From NCBI RefSeq assembly GCF_029626155.1, contig NZ_JARUBL010000001.1, forward strand, positions 248,001 to 312,000: 64,000 bases of DNA, given 5' to 3'. How positions within the stretch are numbered: position 1 is the stretch's first letter; each line of letters starts with the position of its first letter. The DNA comes from Solwaraspora sp. WMMD1047 (GTDB lineage: Bacteria > Actinomycetota > Actinomycetes > Mycobacteriales > Micromonosporaceae). Made by a program: the position numbers and the translations under genes. Below are positions 1 to 10,195 of the stretch, piece after piece. The notes beneath the pieces are model-generated. The model was not told where the DNA came from, made no database searches, and saw only the letters and a program-made list of their open reading frames with translations.

Positions 1-1644
1 GGCGCCCTCACGCTGCGGTCCGGGCTGCTGGACATGACACCCAACGACCACGTCGTGGTGCCGGTCCTCTTCGAGGGTGAACTGCTCGGGGTCATCGAGT
101 TCGCCAGCGTGGACGCCTTCTCCCAGCTGCACCTGAGCTTCCTGGACCGGCTGGTGCTCACCATCGGCATCGCGGTCAACACCATCCAGGCCAACCGGCG
201 CACCGAGGAGCTGCTGGCCCAGTCCCAGCGGCTCGCGCACGAGCTGCAGGAACAGTCCGCCGAGCTGCAGCGCACCAACGCCGAGCTGGAGGACAAGGCG
301 CAACTGCTCTCCGAGCAGAAGGGCAACATCGAGACCAAGAACCGGGAGATCGAGATGGCCCGGATCGGTCTGGAGGAGAAGGCACAGCAGCTGGCCCGGG
401 CATCGGCGTACAAGTCGGAGTTCCTCGCCAACATGAGCCACGAGCTGCGTACGCCACTCAACTCGCTGCTGCTGCTGGCCCGGCTGCTGGCCGACAACTC
501 GGAGCAGAACCTGACCGAGAAGCAGATCGAGTTCGCCCGCACCATCCACAGCGCCGGGTCGGACCTGCTGTCGCTCATCGACGACATCCTCGACCTGTCC
601 AAGATCGAGGCGGGCCGGATGGACGTCGAGCCGACCGAGGTGCGGTTCGCCGAGATCCGCGAGTACGTCGAGCAGGCGTTCGCGCCGCAGGCCGAGGAGC
701 AGGGCCTGGACTTCCAGGTGAAGATCTCCAAGGACCTGCCGGAGACGCTCGTCACCGACTCGCAGCGGCTGCAGCAGATCCTGCGCAACCTGCTGTCGAA
801 CGCGGTCAAGTTCACCGACGAGGGCGCGGTGACGCTGCGGATCGCCCCGGCTCACGAGAGCGCCTACTTCGACACCCCGGCGCTGGCCAGCGCCCGCCGG
901 GTGGTGGCGTTCACCGTGATCGACACCGGGATCGGCATCTCCGACGACAAACTGTCCCTGATCTTCGAGGCGTTCCAGCAGGCCGACGGCACCACCAGCC
1001 GCCGGTACGGCGGCACCGGTCTGGGCCTGTCGATCAGCCGCGACCTGGCCGGGTTGATCGGTGGCACGATCACCGTCTCGTCGGCGCCCGGCCAGGGATC
1101 GACCTTCACCCTCTTCGTACCCGACGTGCTGACCCCCGAGGCGGTGGTGGCGCCGGTGCCGGTGCCGGCGCCGCCGCTGCGGGGCAACCTGCCGCCGCTG
1201 CTGCGCGAGCCCGAGGGGGAGCGGCCGGTCGCCCCGACCACCCGCCAACTCGACGGTGCCACCGTGCTGATCATCGACGACGACGTGCGGAACGTCTTCG
1301 CGCTCACCAGCGCGTTGGAGCTGCACGGCATGACGGTGCTCTACTCGGACAACGGGGCCGACGGGGTCCGGCTGCTCGCCGAGCACCCGGAGGTCGACAT
1401 CGTGCTGATGGATGCGATGATGCCCGACCAGGACGGGTACGAGACGACGCGGGCCATCCGCCGCAATCACCGGTTCGCCGACCTGCCGGTGGTGTTCCTG
1501 ACCGCCAAGGCGATGCCGGGCGATCAGGAGTCGGCGCTGGCCGCCGGGGCCAGCGACTACATCACCAAGCCGGTCGACCTGGACGAGCTGATCGGACTGA
1601 TGGCCTCGTGGGTCAACGGCAGCGGACGGGAGATCGGCAAGTGA
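1..1644 (+). CDS. Hybrid sensor histidine kinase, 3' part (GAF-HisKA-HATPase-REC)
   Basis: The reading frame is open to the left edge, so the N-terminus (probably sensor and HAMP repeats in this family) is missing. Visible in order: the end of a GAF-like domain (about residues 10-55), a long coiled coil (60-140), a HisKA box with the phospho-acceptor in NMSHELRTPLN, an HATPase domain with DTGIGI and GGTGLGLSI, a proline-rich linker, and a C-terminal receiver whose acceptor Asp lies in LMDAMMPDQDGYE. It should autophosphorylate on His and pass phosphate to its own receiver and perhaps to the separate receiver protein 40 bases downstream. The signal sensed cannot be told from this part. Confidence 0.93.
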   Translation, partial: GALTLRSGLLDMTPNDHVVVPVLFEGELLGVIEFASVDAFSQLHLSFLDRLVLTIGIAVNTIQANRRTEELLAQSQRLAHELQEQSAELQRTNAELEDKAQLLSEQKGNIETKNREIEMARIGLEEKAQQLARASAYKSEFLANMSHELRTPLNSLLLLARLLADNSEQNLTEKQIEFARTIHSAGSDLLSLIDDILDLSKIEAGRMDVEPTEVRFAEIREYVEQAFAPQAEEQGLDFQVKISKDLPETLVTDSQRLQQILRNLLSNAVKFTDEGAVTLRIAPAHESAYFDTPALASARRVVAFTVIDTGIGISDDKLSLIFEAFQQADGTTSRRYGGTGLGLSISRDLAGLIGGTITVSSAPGQGSTFTLFVPDVLTPEAVVAPVPVPAPPLRGNLPPLLREPEGERPVAPTTRQLDGATVLIIDDDVRNVFALTSALELHGMTVLYSDNGADGVRLLAEHPEVDIVLMDAMMPDQDGYETTRAIRRNHRFADLPVVFLTAKAMPGDQESALAAGASDYITKPVDLDELIGLMASWVNGSGREIGK

Positions 1645-1684
1645 TCGAGCGCGGCGGCGGACGGCGTACCGGAACGGGGTCATC

Positions 1685-2239
1685 GTGAGCGAGGTGGCCC
1701 GGGCCCTGCTGGTCGACGACCGGCGGGAGAACCTGATGGCGCTGGAGGCGATCCTGCAGGGGTTGCCGGTGCAGTCGGTGGCGGTGGAGAGCGGCGAGGC
1801 CGCGCTCAAGCAGCTGCTCGTCGACGACTTCGCGGTGATCCTGCTGGACGCCCAGATGCCGGAGATGGACGGGTTCGAGACGGCGAGCCACATCAAGCGG
1901 CGGGAGCGGACGCGGCACGTACCGATCATCTTCCTCACCGCCGCGGACCGCGACGCCCAGCTCGCGCTCCGCGGCTACGCGGTCGGCGCGGTCGACTACC
2001 TGACCAAGCCGTTCGACCCCTGGGTGCTGCGGGCCAAGGTCTCCGTCTTCGTCGAGCTCTGGACGAAGAGCCGCCAGCTCGCCGCCCAGTCCGACCTGGT
2101 CCGGGAGCGCGACGAGCGGTGGCGGGCGATGACCGAGGCGGTGGACGCGGCCACCGCCCTGCTCCGCTCCGACGACCCGACCGCCCGCGACCGCGCCATC
2201 GAACTGCTCGAACAGGCCCGCTGGGGCACCACCGGCTGA
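1685..2239 (+). CDS. Single-domain response regulator with C-terminal helix
   Basis: A 184-residue protein starting at GTG. Residues 1-125 form a CheY-like receiver: acidic pair after LLVDD, phospho-acceptor Asp in LLDAQMPEMDGFE, conserved Thr in FLTAA and Lys in YLTKPFD. The rest (about 130-180) is charged and helical, with no DNA-binding domain or enzymatic output. It follows the hybrid kinase by 40 bases on the same strand, so it is most likely a phosphate acceptor or phosphorelay intermediate for that kinase; that pairing is inferred from position. Confidence 0.88.
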   Translation: MSEVARALLVDDRRENLMALEAILQGLPVQSVAVESGEAALKQLLVDDFAVILLDAQMPEMDGFETASHIKRRERTRHVPIIFLTAADRDAQLALRGYAVGAVDYLTKPFDPWVLRAKVSVFVELWTKSRQLAAQSDLVRERDERWRAMTEAVDAATALLRSDDPTARDRAIELLEQARWGTTG

Positions 2240-2346
2240 CCTCGGCCCGGACCGATGACGCCGTCGCGCACCATCCCGCCGGTGTTCGTACGCGTAAAGT
2301 CGCCAGCCATAACGGGAGCGGCGATCGCTAGCGAGAGGGCTGTCCA

Positions 2347-3166
2347 GTGGTGGGTGTGCCGGCGTACCAGCGGGTGGCGGATGAGCTGCGGCTCGCCATC
2401 CTCACCGGCGAGATGGCCGAGGGCGACCGGATGCCCTCGCTGCCGGAACTGGCCGACCGCTTCGGCGTGACAACCGCCGTCGTGCACAGCGCGGTGAACG
2501 TGCTGCGCGGGGAGGGGCTCGTGGTCACCCGCCAGGGTGCGGGCACCTACGTCCGGCGCTTCCAGCGGCTCAGACGTTCCTCACCGGGCAGGTTGAGCCG
2601 TGACTGGTGGGCGAGTGGCCGCGCGATCCAGGACCACGACACCGGGGTACGGCCCCGAGCGGTGGACGTGATCGTCGGCGAGGTGCCGGCGCCGGACTTC
2701 GTATCGGCGGAGTTGGGCGTCGAACCAGGGGCGCCGGTGCTCAGTAGGGCACGCCGCCTTGAGGTGGACGGTCGGCCCGTTCAGCTCGCGACGTCCTTCC
2801 TCCCGCTGGACGTGACACAGGGCACGGCGATCAGTTACACGGACACCGGGCCGGGTGGAACCTACGCCCGGCTGGCCGAGATCGGGCTCGCTCCGGTGCG
2901 GTTCCGGGAGCGGTTGACCGACCGGGCCCCCATCCTGACGAGAGCAACGCACTGCAACTGCCCGCTGGTGGCGGCGCGCGGGTCATCGAGATCATCCGCT
3001 TCGCGTACGCGGAGTCGGGGCGCTGTTGCTGAGCCAGGCCGCCGAACTCGGGCACAGCCTCGACGAAAGCGCCCTGTTGGAGTTGACCACCGACTACCCC
3101 GAGGTGATTGGCGCGGCCGTCGGGTCCCTGGCCGCGATTGCGGGCGGTGAAGTCGAGATCACTTAG
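2347..3166 (+). pseudogene. GntR/HutC-type regulator, frameshifted and truncated
   Basis: GTG start preceded by GAGAGG at 2333-2338. The N-terminal winged helix (about residues 5-70; YQRVADELRLAILTGEM, then VTRQGAGTYV) is intact and is followed by the first part of a UTRA effector domain. In the starting frame the protein becomes non-homologous after RLTDRAP. Shifting one base at the C5 run (2927-2931) restores family-like sequence (DESNALQLPAGGGARVIEII, then RFAYAESGR), which stops at 3030-3032. A third frame then reads an unrelated tail from about 3017 to a TAG at 3164-3166. So there is one indel, possibly a homopolymer sequencing error, plus a second disruption that looks like a deletion junction. 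The DNA-binding half could still be made. Confidence 0.7.
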
Positions 3167-3167
3167 T

Positions 3168-3230
3168 GCACGAGGTGAACACCAGTTACCCTAAAACTGC
3201 ATCGTAGGGTAACTGGTGTTCACCTCGTGC
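3168..3230. terminator. 25-bp perfect inverted repeat with 13-nt loop
   Basis: Arms 3168-3192 and 3206-3230 are exact reverse complements with no mismatch; the loop is AAAACTGCATCGT. It lies two bases after the last stop of the decayed GntR gene and in front of the stop of the converging STAS gene, so a bidirectional terminator is the simplest reading. There is no U-tract. The arms are much longer and less GC-rich than the other hairpins here, so a dispersed palindromic repeat element is an alternative. Confidence 0.6.
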
Positions 3231-3262
3231 GGTCGCGGTGAGGGTGGGCGTGGGTGACGGGG

Positions 3263-3601
3263 TCAGCTGGTGGTGCCCTGTTCGTTGCGGATCATCAGGG
3301 CGGACCGGAGGCCGGTGATGTCCAGCACCCGGAGCAGGAAGTCGCCGACGTTCGTCAGCACCAGCAGGCTCTGGGCGTGGCTGGCCTTGCGGCTGAGCAC
3401 CACGAGGGTGCCGAGGCCCTGGGAGTCGCAGAAGGTCACCCCGGCCAGGTCCAGCACGATTCGCGGCGGCGCGTCGGCGAGGGCCTCGTTGACCGTGCTG
3501 GCGAGTCGGCTGGCGGTGAGCATGTCGATCTCGCCGGTGAGGGTGAGGACCAGCTCCTCCGCCGTCCGCTGCGCCCCGATCGTCAGCTCCGCACGCTCCA
3601 C
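3263..3601 (-). CDS. STAS-domain anti-sigma factor antagonist
   Basis: A 112-residue, single STAS-domain protein (SpoIIAA/RsbV type) with a GTG start. The motif TFCDSQGLGTLV (about residues 56-67) carries the serine that such proteins phosphorylate; the family binds an anti-sigma kinase and releases a sigma factor when unphosphorylated. No kinase or sigma partner is adjacent, which is common for the many orphan STAS proteins of actinomycetes. It diverges from hemL across about 110 bases. Confidence 0.87.
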   Translation of the reverse strand: MERAELTIGAQRTAEELVLTLTGEIDMLTASRLASTVNEALADAPPRIVLDLAGVTFCDSQGLGTLVVLSRKASHAQSLLVLTNVGDFLLRVLDITGLRSALMIRNEQGTTS

Positions 3602-3713
3602 CGGGCCAGCCTATCGCGATCTAGGAGGCGCGGCCCGGTGAGCGGCCCGAAGGAGGGTGAGCCCGGTTACCCGGTCCGGGGTCGCTGGCCGGGGTCCGGA
3701 GTGCGCTGACACA

Positions 3714-5062
<1,349 letters not shown>

Positions 5063-5066
<4 letters not shown>

Positions 5067-5710
5067 GCAACACGGTGGTGCACGTGCTGCGGCACGGCGA
5101 GGTCCACAACCCCGAGAAGATCCTGTACGGCCGGCTGCCCGGCTTCCGCCTCTCCGAACTCGGCGTCCAGATGGCCAAGGCGGCGGCCGAGTCGCTCGCC
5201 GACCGCGACATCGCCTACGTGGTGGCCAGCCCGCTGGAACGGGCGCAGCAGACGGCCGAGCCGTTCGCCGCCCAGTTCGGGCTCCAGGTCGGGGTGGACG
5301 AGCGCCTGATCGAGAGCGCCAACTGGTTCGAGGGCAAGCGGGTGTCGCCGGGCGACGGGTCGTTCCGCGATCCGCGCAACTGGTGGGTGCTGCGCGACCC
5401 GGTCACCCCGTCGTGGGGTGAGGCGTACACGGTCATCGCCGGCCGGATGTTCGCCGCGTTGCACGCCGCGCGGGTGGCCGCCGAGGGGCGGGAGGCGGTC
5501 TGCGTCTCGCACCAGCTCCCGATCTGGACGCTGCGCCGGCACGTCGAACGCAAGCGGCTCTGGCACGACCCACGACGCCGCGAATGCGGACTGGCGAGCC
5601 TGACCTCGTTCCACTTCGACGGGGCGAAGGTGGTCGGCATCGGATACAGCGAGCCGGCCGCCCATCTGGTGGCCCTGTCGCCGGGCGCCCGGACGGCCAA
5701 GGGGGCCTGA
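5063..5710 (+). CDS. Histidine phosphatase (phosphoglycerate mutase-like) family protein
   Basis: A 215-residue cytosolic protein with the RHG motif VLRHGEVHN (catalytic His11), the second-site sequence [14 protein letters not shown] and the distal histidine in VSHQLP (H150). The family hydrolyses phosphomonoesters through a phosphohistidine; the substrate is not predictable from sequence. Its ATG overlaps the hemL stop (ATGA), and it sits between hemL and the thioredoxin gene, an arrangement I recall as common in actinomycete cytochrome c biogenesis operons. Confidence 0.9.
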
Positions 5711-6294
5711 TGCGCCGTACCGCGGCTGGGCGGGCCGCCGCCGCGATCGTCACGGTCGCGACGGCGCTGGCGCTGGCCGGCTGCACCGACGGCGGCTGGC
5801 AGGAGGCCTGCGAGACCACCCCCGAGGGCGTGATCGAGTGCGCCGCCGCCGACCGGCCCGCCGCGCCCGAGGTGGCCGGTGAGCTGCTCGACGGCACCAG
5901 CTACGACCTGCGGCAGGACCGGGGCCAGGTGGTGGTGGTCAACTTCTGGGGTTCCTGGTGTGCCCCGTGCCGGGCCGAGGCCGAGGACCTGGAGAACACC
6001 TACCAGGCGACCCGCGAATCGGGAGTGCGCTTCCTCGGCATCAACATCCAGGACAGCCGGGACAAGGCCCGCGCGTTCGAGGAGAACCGGGTCAGCTACC
6101 CCAGCCTCTTCGACCCGGGTAGCCGGCTGGCCCTCGACTTCGAGGTCCCGGTGAACAGCATCCCGGCCACCGTCGTGCTGGACCGGGACGGCCGGATCGC
6201 GGTAATGATCCGGTCGCCGATCCGCCAGGAGACCCTGGAGCCGCTCGTGGCCCGGGTCGCCGGGGAGTCACCGGCGCCGGACGGGCCGGGCTGA
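5710..6294 (+). CDS. TlpA/ResA-like lipoprotein thioredoxin
   Basis: A 194-residue membrane-tethered thiol-disulfide oxidoreductase. The signal peptide ends in the lipobox LALAGC (lipidated Cys25); a thioredoxin fold with the redox motif WCAPC (C84, C87) follows, and the cis-proline region is SIPATVVLD. In System II cytochrome c maturation such proteins keep the apocytochrome CXXCH cysteines reduced outside the membrane, using electrons passed by CcdA. The start overlaps the previous stop (TGATG), and the next gene is ccdA, which fits that role. Confidence 0.92.
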   Translation: MRRTAAGRAAAAIVTVATALALAGCTDGGWQEACETTPEGVIECAAADRPAAPEVAGELLDGTSYDLRQDRGQVVVVNFWGSWCAPCRAEAEDLENTYQATRESGVRFLGINIQDSRDKARAFEENRVSYPSLFDPGSRLALDFEVPVNSIPATVVLDRDGRIAVMIRSPIRQETLEPLVARVAGESPAPDGPG

Positions 6295-7271
6295 TGGGTG
6301 AGGCGTTCGCCGAGCTGGCCCGGGGCGGCCCGCTGCTGCTGGCGTTCGGCGCGGCGGCGCTGGCCGGGCTGGTCAGCTTCCTCTCCCCGTGCATCCTGCC
6401 GCTGGTGCCCGGCTACCTGTCGTACGTGACCGGCCTGGCCGGCAGCCAACTCGACGTGGCCCGCGCCGCACCGCCCGCGACCGGTACCGAAACGGCCGCG
6501 GTCGGCGGGGGTCCGCCGGCCGACGACAGTGCCGACGCTGCCGGCACCGGAACGGCCGGCGGCGTCGCTGTCGCCGGCGGGACGGCCGGCGTCGCTGTCG
6601 GTGGCGGAACGGCCGGCGTCGCCGTCGCGGGCGGGAGTGCGCCGGCCGGCGGCGGCGCCGTCGCGGTCGCCGAACGACCGGACCAGCCGGCGGTACGCGG
6701 CCGGGTGCTGGCCGGCACGCTGCTCTTCGTGGCCGGCTTCACCGTCGTCTTCACCCTCACCGCGATCTTCTTCTCCACCATCGGCCGGGTCCTGTTCACC
6801 CACCGCCGGCCGTTGGAGATCGGCGCCGGCCTGCTGGTCATCGTGCTCGGACTGGCGTTCCTCGGGCTGGTCCCGGGGATGGCCCGCGAGTTCCGGATCC
6901 GCCGGCTGCCCGCCGCCGGCCTGCTCGGGGCGCCGGTCTTCGGGGCGACCTTCGCGCTCTCCTGGATGCCCTGCGTCGGCCCGACCCTGGGCGCGGTGCT
7001 GATGATGGCCACGGTGAGCGGAAAGACCGACCGGGCGGTGCTGCTCGCGGTCGCCTACTGTCTCGGCCTCGGGCTGCCGTTCGTGGTCTTCGGGCTGGCC
7101 TTCGAGCGGCTGCTCGGCGTCTTCCGGGCGGTCCGCCGCAACAGTCGCTGGGTCACCCGGCTCGGCGGTGCGCTGCTCATCCTGGTCGGTCTGGCCCTGG
7201 TCAGCGGGGCCTGGCAGAGCTTCCTGGCCTGGCTGCAACCGGCCATCGGCGCCACCGAAGTGGTGATCTGA
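6294..7271 (+). CDS. ccdA: Cytochrome c biogenesis transmembrane protein CcdA
   Basis: DsbD/CcdA-family membrane protein of 325 residues that carries electrons from cytosolic thioredoxin to extracytoplasmic thioredoxin-like proteins. The two redox cysteines are in FLSPCILPLVPGY (C33) and WMPCVGPTLG (C227). Between the first and second membrane segments lies an insertion of about 85 residues (roughly 55-140), rich in Gly, Ala, Thr and Val, with GGTAGVAV-type units; CcdA proteins are normally about 200-250 residues and lack this. The later segments are normal. It overlaps both neighbours by a TGATG-type junction. Confidence 0.93.
   Translation: MGEAFAELARGGPLLLAFGAAALAGLVSFLSPCILPLVPGYLSYVTGLAGSQLDVARAAPPATGTETAAVGGGPPADDSADAAGTGTAGGVAVAGGTAGVAVGGGTAGVAVAGGSAPAGGGAVAVAERPDQPAVRGRVLAGTLLFVAGFTVVFTLTAIFFSTIGRVLFTHRRPLEIGAGLLVIVLGLAFLGLVPGMAREFRIRRLPAAGLLGAPVFGATFALSWMPCVGPTLGAVLMMATVSGKTDRAVLLAVAYCLGLGLPFVVFGLAFERLLGVFRAVRRNSRWVTRLGGALLILVGLALVSGAWQSFLAWLQPAIGATEVVI
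6540..6640 (+). repeat. Imperfect tandem repeat coding the CcdA Gly/Ala/Val insertion
   Basis: Three imperfect units of about 30 bases, each close to GGAACGGCCGGCGTCGCTGT with a GC-rich remainder, read GTAGGVAVAG, GTAGVAVGGG and GTAGVAVAGG in frame. The array accounts for part of the extra loop of CcdA and probably arose by slippage; the boundaries are approximate. Confidence 0.7.
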
Positions 7272-8929
7272 TGACGGCCGTCGAGGACCGGGTCGAGCGG
7301 CCACCGGTGCGGCCGCCCCGGCGGCCCCATCCGCTGCTGGCCCTGCTGCGCAACTCCTGGCGGCAGCTCACCAGCATGCGTACCGCGTTGATTCTGCTCT
7401 TCCTGCTCGCGGTCGCGGCGATCCCGGGCTCGGTGCTGCCGCAGCGCGACGTCAACATCGAGGACGTCAACGACTACTTCGTCGCCCACCCGGACCTGGC
7501 CCCGGTGCTGGACCGGCTGGGCGCGTTCGAGGTCTTCGCCTCCCCGTGGTTCTCCGCGATCTACGTCCTGCTCTTCACCTCGCTGGCCGGCTGCATCGTG
7601 CCCCGGCTGCGCGACCACCTCCGGGCGCTGCGGTCCCGCCCGCCGGCGGCACCGAAGCGGCTGGACCGGCTGCCCCAGCACGCCACGCTGCCCGCGCCGG
7701 CCGGCTCCGCCGACCCGGCCCAGCTCACCGGCGAGATCGCGGCGCTGCTGCGCCGCCGCCGCTGGCGGGTGTCGGTCACCGACGGCGTGGTCGCCGCCGA
7801 GAAGGGCTACCTCAAGGAGACCGGCAACCTGCTCTTCCACTTCTCGCTCATCGCCGTGCTGGTCGGGGTGGCGCTCGGCTCCTGGTACGGCTGGCACGGC
7901 AACCGGCTGCTGGTGGCCGGCGCGGACAAGGCGTTCTGCAACACGCTGCAGCAGTACAGCGAGTCCGGCCTCGGCCCGCGGGTCGACGCCGCCGACCTGC
8001 CGCCGTTCTGCCTGGAACTGACCGACTTCGAGGCGACCTTCCTGGAGTCCGGGCAGCCGTCGTCGTTCAACGCCACCGTGCTGGTGGACGAAGACGGCGG
8101 TGCGCCGCGCAGCGAGGACTTCTCGGTGAACTCGCCGCTGCGGCTGGCCGGGGCGAACGTCTACCTGCTCGGGCACGGGTACGCCCCGGAGATCCGCTAC
8201 ACCGACCGCAACGGGCGGGCACAGACCACCGCGGAGCCGTTCCTGACCGCCGACGCCACCCTGACCGGCGAGGGAGTGGCGATCTTCCCGGACGTCAACG
8301 TCGACCCGGTGACCGGCGAACGCAACCCGGACCTGCAGGTGGCGTTCGAAGGGCTCTACCTGCCCACCGCGCCGGCCGAGCCGCCGTACGTGCGGTCCGA
8401 ATATCCGGCCGAGCGGTCACCCGGCCTGCTGCTGATCCCGTACCGGGGCAACCTGGGCCTGGACGCGGGCATACCGGGCTCGGTGTACCGCCTCGACCCG
8501 CGGCAGGTGCGGACCGGCCAACTCAACCAGGTCGGCGACGCCAAGCTGCTGCGCCCCGGCGAGACCTGGACGCTCGACGACGGCACCACCGTCGAGTTTC
8601 TCGGCACCCGGCGGTACATCACCATCTCCGTCCGGTACGACCCGGGCACGCTGATCCTGCTGGTCGGCTCCGGCACCATGCTCGCCGGCCTGATGCTCTC
8701 CCTGGTCGTCCGGCGCCGCCGGGTCTGGTTCCGGGTGCCGCCGGGGGAGACCCCAGCCGGGACATCCACGACGGCCGGTAGTAGCTTGATCGAGGTGGGT
8801 GGGCTGCCGCGTACCGACCATGCGGGCTTCGGCACGGAGTTCCGCGATCTTGTCGAGGCGGTGCGGGAGCGCACCGGTGCGGCGCCGGAGGCGTCCCGGG
8901 GCGCCGGGCAGCCGGAAGGGACCGACTGA
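7271..8929 (+). CDS. resB: Cytochrome c biogenesis protein ResB (Ccs1)
   Basis: A 552-residue ResB-family membrane protein, one half of the System II heme export and cytochrome c synthetase complex. Membrane segments are visible at about 37-57 (ALILLFLLAVAAIPGSVLP), 98-118, 195-215 (GNLLFHFSLIAVLVGVALGS) and 455-475; a large extracytoplasmic domain lies between the third and fourth. The conserved GYLKETGNLLFHFS region is intact. The C-terminal tail of about 65 residues is cytosolic and low in hydrophobicity. The ATG overlaps the ccdA stop, and ccsA begins at its own stop. Confidence 0.94.
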   Translation: MTAVEDRVERPPVRPPRRPHPLLALLRNSWRQLTSMRTALILLFLLAVAAIPGSVLPQRDVNIEDVNDYFVAHPDLAPVLDRLGAFEVFASPWFSAIYVLLFTSLAGCIVPRLRDHLRALRSRPPAAPKRLDRLPQHATLPAPAGSADPAQLTGEIAALLRRRRWRVSVTDGVVAAEKGYLKETGNLLFHFSLIAVLVGVALGSWYGWHGNRLLVAGADKAFCNTLQQYSESGLGPRVDAADLPPFCLELTDFEATFLESGQPSSFNATVLVDEDGGAPRSEDFSVNSPLRLAGANVYLLGHGYAPEIRYTDRNGRAQTTAEPFLTADATLTGEGVAIFPDVNVDPVTGERNPDLQVAFEGLYLPTAPAEPPYVRSEYPAERSPGLLLIPYRGNLGLDAGIPGSVYRLDPRQVRTGQLNQVGDAKLLRPGETWTLDDGTTVEFLGTRRYITISVRYDPGTLILLVGSGTMLAGLMLSLVVRRRRVWFRVPPGETPAGTSTTAGSSLIEVGGLPRTDHAGFGTEFRDLVEAVRERTGAAPEASRGAGQPEGTD

Positions 8930-9942
8930 TGGCCGAACTCTCCGACCAGCTCCTGGTTGTGGCGATCCTGGGCTACCTGGTCGCGATGATCTGCCACGCC
9001 GTCGACGCCGCGCTCAGCGGCCGGGGCATCGCCGCCCGGGTGACGGCAAGTCCGCCCCGGCAACTGGTCGGCGCCGGGGTCGGGGGCGCCGGCGACACCG
9101 ACCTGGACCGGGTGGCTCCCGGCGGGCCGGGACCCGACGACCCGTCGGACGGCCGAGGTGCCCGGTCCGCTGACCCGGCCCGGGTGGCGGCGTACGCCGG
9201 GCTGGCGGCCCTGGTCGGCACCGTTTTCGCGGCGCTTGTGCACCTGGCGGTGCTGGTCACCCGGGGGGTGGCCGCCGAGCGCATGCCGTGGGGCAACATG
9301 TACGAGTTCGTGCTCTCGGTGACCTTCGTGGGGATCGCCGGCTGGCTGCTGCTGCGCCTGCGCCGGCCGGAGTTCCGCCGGCTGGGGCTCTTCGTCACCC
9401 TCACCATGGTGCTGCTGCTCGGGGTGGCCGGCGAGGTGCTCTACACCCCGATCGTGCCGCTGGTGCCGGCGCTCGACTCGTACTGGTTCATCATCCACGT
9501 CTCGACCGTGATCGCCGCCTCCGGCATCCTGCTGCTCGGCGTCGTCCCGGCGGTGCTGTTCCTGATCCGGTCCGGCTACGAGCAGGGCCGGCGGGGGTTC
9601 CCGTACCTGCTCGGCCAGTGGGCGCCGTCGGCCGGCGCGCTGGAGCGGCTGACCTTCGGGCTGCACGCCTTCGCCTTCCCGCTCTTCACCTTCGGCGTCA
9701 TCGCCGGGGCGATCTGGGCCGAGGCCGCCTGGGGCCGACCGTGGGGCTGGGACCCGAAGGAGACCTGGGCGTTCATCTCCTGGGTGGTGTACGCCGGCTA
9801 TCTGCACGCCCGGGCGACCCCGGCCGTCAAGCGGTCGGTGGTGGCCTGGATCGCGATTGTCGGGTTCCTCACGATGATGATGAACCTGTTCGGCGTGAAC
9901 ATCTTCTTCGAGGGCCTGCACTCCTACGGCGGTCTGGACTGA
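8929..9942 (+). CDS. ccsA: Cytochrome c biogenesis protein CcsA/CcsB-type heme handling protein
   Basis: A 337-residue multi-pass membrane protein of the CcmF/CcsA family. The tryptophan-rich heme-binding motif WGWDPKETWAFISW begins at W272, and the family histidines flank it (for example FIIHVS and the C-terminal GLHSYGG). With ResB it should export heme and attach it to apocytochrome c. An N-terminal extracytoplasmic linker of about 50 residues between the first two membrane segments is Gly/Pro-rich. It closes the six-gene operon. Actinomycete annotations often name this gene ccsB. Confidence 0.94.
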   Translation: MAELSDQLLVVAILGYLVAMICHAVDAALSGRGIAARVTASPPRQLVGAGVGGAGDTDLDRVAPGGPGPDDPSDGRGARSADPARVAAYAGLAALVGTVFAALVHLAVLVTRGVAAERMPWGNMYEFVLSVTFVGIAGWLLLRLRRPEFRRLGLFVTLTMVLLLGVAGEVLYTPIVPLVPALDSYWFIIHVSTVIAASGILLLGVVPAVLFLIRSGYEQGRRGFPYLLGQWAPSAGALERLTFGLHAFAFPLFTFGVIAGAIWAEAAWGRPWGWDPKETWAFISWVVYAGYLHARATPAVKRSVVAWIAIVGFLTMMMNLFGVNIFFEGLHSYGGLD

Positions 9943-10060
9943 GCTGTCCGGTGCGGCGCCGGATGCGTCGGCGTCGGGCCATGATCGGGTGGGTGGGGGT
10001 CGGGTTCGGCGGAATGCTGGGCGGGCCGGGCCGGTTATATCTCGCGTACGCCTGAGGAGC

Positions 10061-10135
10061 CCCCCGCCCTCGGGCGTGCCGTCTTCTTCTCTGCTTTTCT
10101 TTCGTTGGTTTTCTTCTTTCCTTTCGTTGGCGATG
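10061..10135. other. Pyrimidine-rich leader with repeated TTTCGTTGG
   Basis: Within the 253-base gap after ccsA, about 10079-10130 is far richer in T than anything nearby and holds two copies of TCTTTCGTTGG/CCTTTCGTTGG about 20 bases apart. It lies about 65-115 bases upstream of the protease start. It may be part of an untranslated leader or a regulatory site; no gene or known RNA motif is recognised. GGTTATATC at about 10032-10040 is a possible promoter element. Confidence 0.35.
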
Positions 10136-10195
10136 GTCCGCGCGCCGGTGGGTGTGTGGGTGGTCGTCCATCCCCGGATGGAAGGTGTGGGTCTG

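Noticed and set aside
8356-9921. Open minus-strand frame of 521 codons
   Set aside because: It is antisense to the end of resB and to ccsA, both strongly supported.
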